From contig CAYTFK010000181.1 of the NCBI GenBank assembly GCA_964436865.1, positions 1 through 14,091 on the forward strand: a DNA stretch of 14,091 nt, in the 5' to 3' direction. The notes under the pieces were generated by a model, which was not told the DNA's origin, did no database searches, and saw only the letters and a list, made by a program, of their open reading frames with translations. The stretch is from JAXGPP01 sp964436865 (lineage in GTDB: Bacteria; Planctomycetota; Planctomycetia; Pirellulales; Thermoguttaceae). Of this stretch, positions 13,567 through 14,091 are shown piece after piece. The position numbers were made by a program, and so were the translations under genes. The number at the start of each line of letters is the position of its first letter. Position 1 is the stretch's first letter.

Positions 13567-14091
13567 TCAGCCGCCGCGACGGCCGTAGCCACCCCGCGCG
13601 GCGCGGGCCAGCGCCTCCTCGACACGCGGGAGCTGGCTGGCAACCGAAAAGTGTTCTTCCACGTGACGCCGCGCCGCGGCCGCCAGCCGGCGCCGGTGCT
13701 CGGCATCCTGCAGCAGTGGAACAATCGCACGAGCCAGAGCCGGGGGATCGGCGGGTGGAACGAGCACGCTCGTCTGGCCGTCGACGATGCACTCGGGCGT
13801 GCCTCCCACCGCGGTGGCGACGACGGGCAGGCCGCTGGCCATCGCTTCCAGTACCGTCAACGGCAGCGTCTCCTCAAGCGACGGCAGCACGCAGACGTCG
13901 ATCGCTCCCAGCAGCGGGCAAACGTTGTCGCGCTGCCCGGCCCAGATGATCCGGTCGGCGACTCCACCCCGGCGCGCCGCGTCCCTGATCCGGTCAACAT
14001 AGTGGATGTTGGCGTCGCCGACGAAGATCAAACGAGCGTTGGGAGCCGCTGCAACGATCTCCGGCAAAGCCTCAACGAGATAGAGTTGCCC
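13567..14091 (-). CDS. GT4 glycosyltransferase, C-terminal part (5' end beyond window)
   Basis: A stretch of 174 residues, open to the last base of the window (first codon 14091-14089), so the N-terminal acceptor-binding domain lies outside. It is the donor-binding Rossmann domain of a GT-B, GT4-family enzyme (Glycos_transf_1): 'ARLIFVGDA' strand, 'DRIIWAGQRDNV' strand, 'GAIDVCVLPSLEETLPLTVLEAMASGLPVVATAVGGTPE' region containing the EX7E signature that contacts the sugar-nucleotide, then 'DGQTSVLVPPADPPALARAI' and the usual C-terminal helix. Retaining transfer of a sugar from a nucleotide donor to an unknown acceptor, often in polysaccharide or glycolipid synthesis. The Arg/Gly-rich end 'ARGGYGRRGG' is a non-conserved tail. 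Lies upstream of the adaptor gene on the same strand, but 322 bases away, so co-transcription is uncertain. Confidence 0.87.
   Translation of the reverse strand, partial: GQLYLVEALPEIVAAAPNARLIFVGDANIHYVDRIRDAARRGGVADRIIWAGQRDNVCPLLGAIDVCVLPSLEETLPLTVLEAMASGLPVVATAVGGTPECIVDGQTSVLVPPADPPALARAIVPLLQDAEHRRRLAAAARRHVEEHFSVASQLPRVEEALARAARGGYGRRGG

Noticed and set aside
13232..13792. Minus-strand open frame of 186 residues overlapping the GT4 and adaptor ends
   Set aside because: Overlaps the real GT4 coding region out of frame and is Arg/Ala-rich without domain pattern.

Overview
This is a high-GC, gene-dense stretch of bacterial chromosome, and by gene content most likely from a planctomycete or close relative. 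The clues are a secreted four-EF-hand protein, a stand-alone FHA protein with a long disordered tail, a secreted prenyltransferase/squalene-oxidase-repeat protein beside a long HlyD-like adaptor, a DUF4350-like secreted protein, and short mixed-strand operons. The taxonomic call is an inference from gene content; there is no rRNA or other marker gene. I see no tRNA, CRISPR array, insertion sequence, integrase or phage gene. A run of 100 N (1102-1201) marks a scaffold join inside a gene.

Left part (1-3925): the 3' end of a beta-propeller-like protein (+); a secreted DUF4350/GATase-like protein (-) broken by the N gap; a divergent MGDG-synthase/UgtP-type glycosyltransferase (+); a strong stem-loop terminator shared with the convergent gene for a secreted EF-hand protein (-).

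Middle (3926-7215, all minus strand): a 336-bp non-coding stretch; then a tightly packed unit of an orphan cytoplasmic NarL-type histidine kinase, a class I SAM methyltransferase 6 bp downstream, and an unrecognised Cys/His-containing small protein whose GTG start overlaps the methyltransferase stop (GTGA). Upstream of the kinase lies a plausible sigma70-type promoter, and behind that a GT2 glycosyltransferase of the dolichol-phosphate-mannose-synthase type with an unusual N-terminal CPFC motif.

Right part (7216-14091): an FHA protein (+) with a candidate promoter; a convergent NAD(P)-dependent epimerase/dehydratase-like reductase (-); and, divergent from it, a YghO-type GNAT-fold protein (+) with no Shine-Dalgarno and a perfect inverted repeat just before its ATG. 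Next come a likely two-gene operon of a long HlyD/RND-type adaptor and a prenyltransferase-repeat protein (-), and finally the C-terminal part of a GT4 glycosyltransferase (-) cut by the window edge.

The recurring theme is envelope and lipid/glycan modification (three glycosyltransferases, an acyltransferase-fold protein, a reductase, a periplasmic adaptor). The most interesting candidates are the reductase/GNAT pair, which resembles the CerR plus bacterial ceramide synthase combination, and the kinase-methyltransferase-unknown operon. Neither can be proven from this window.
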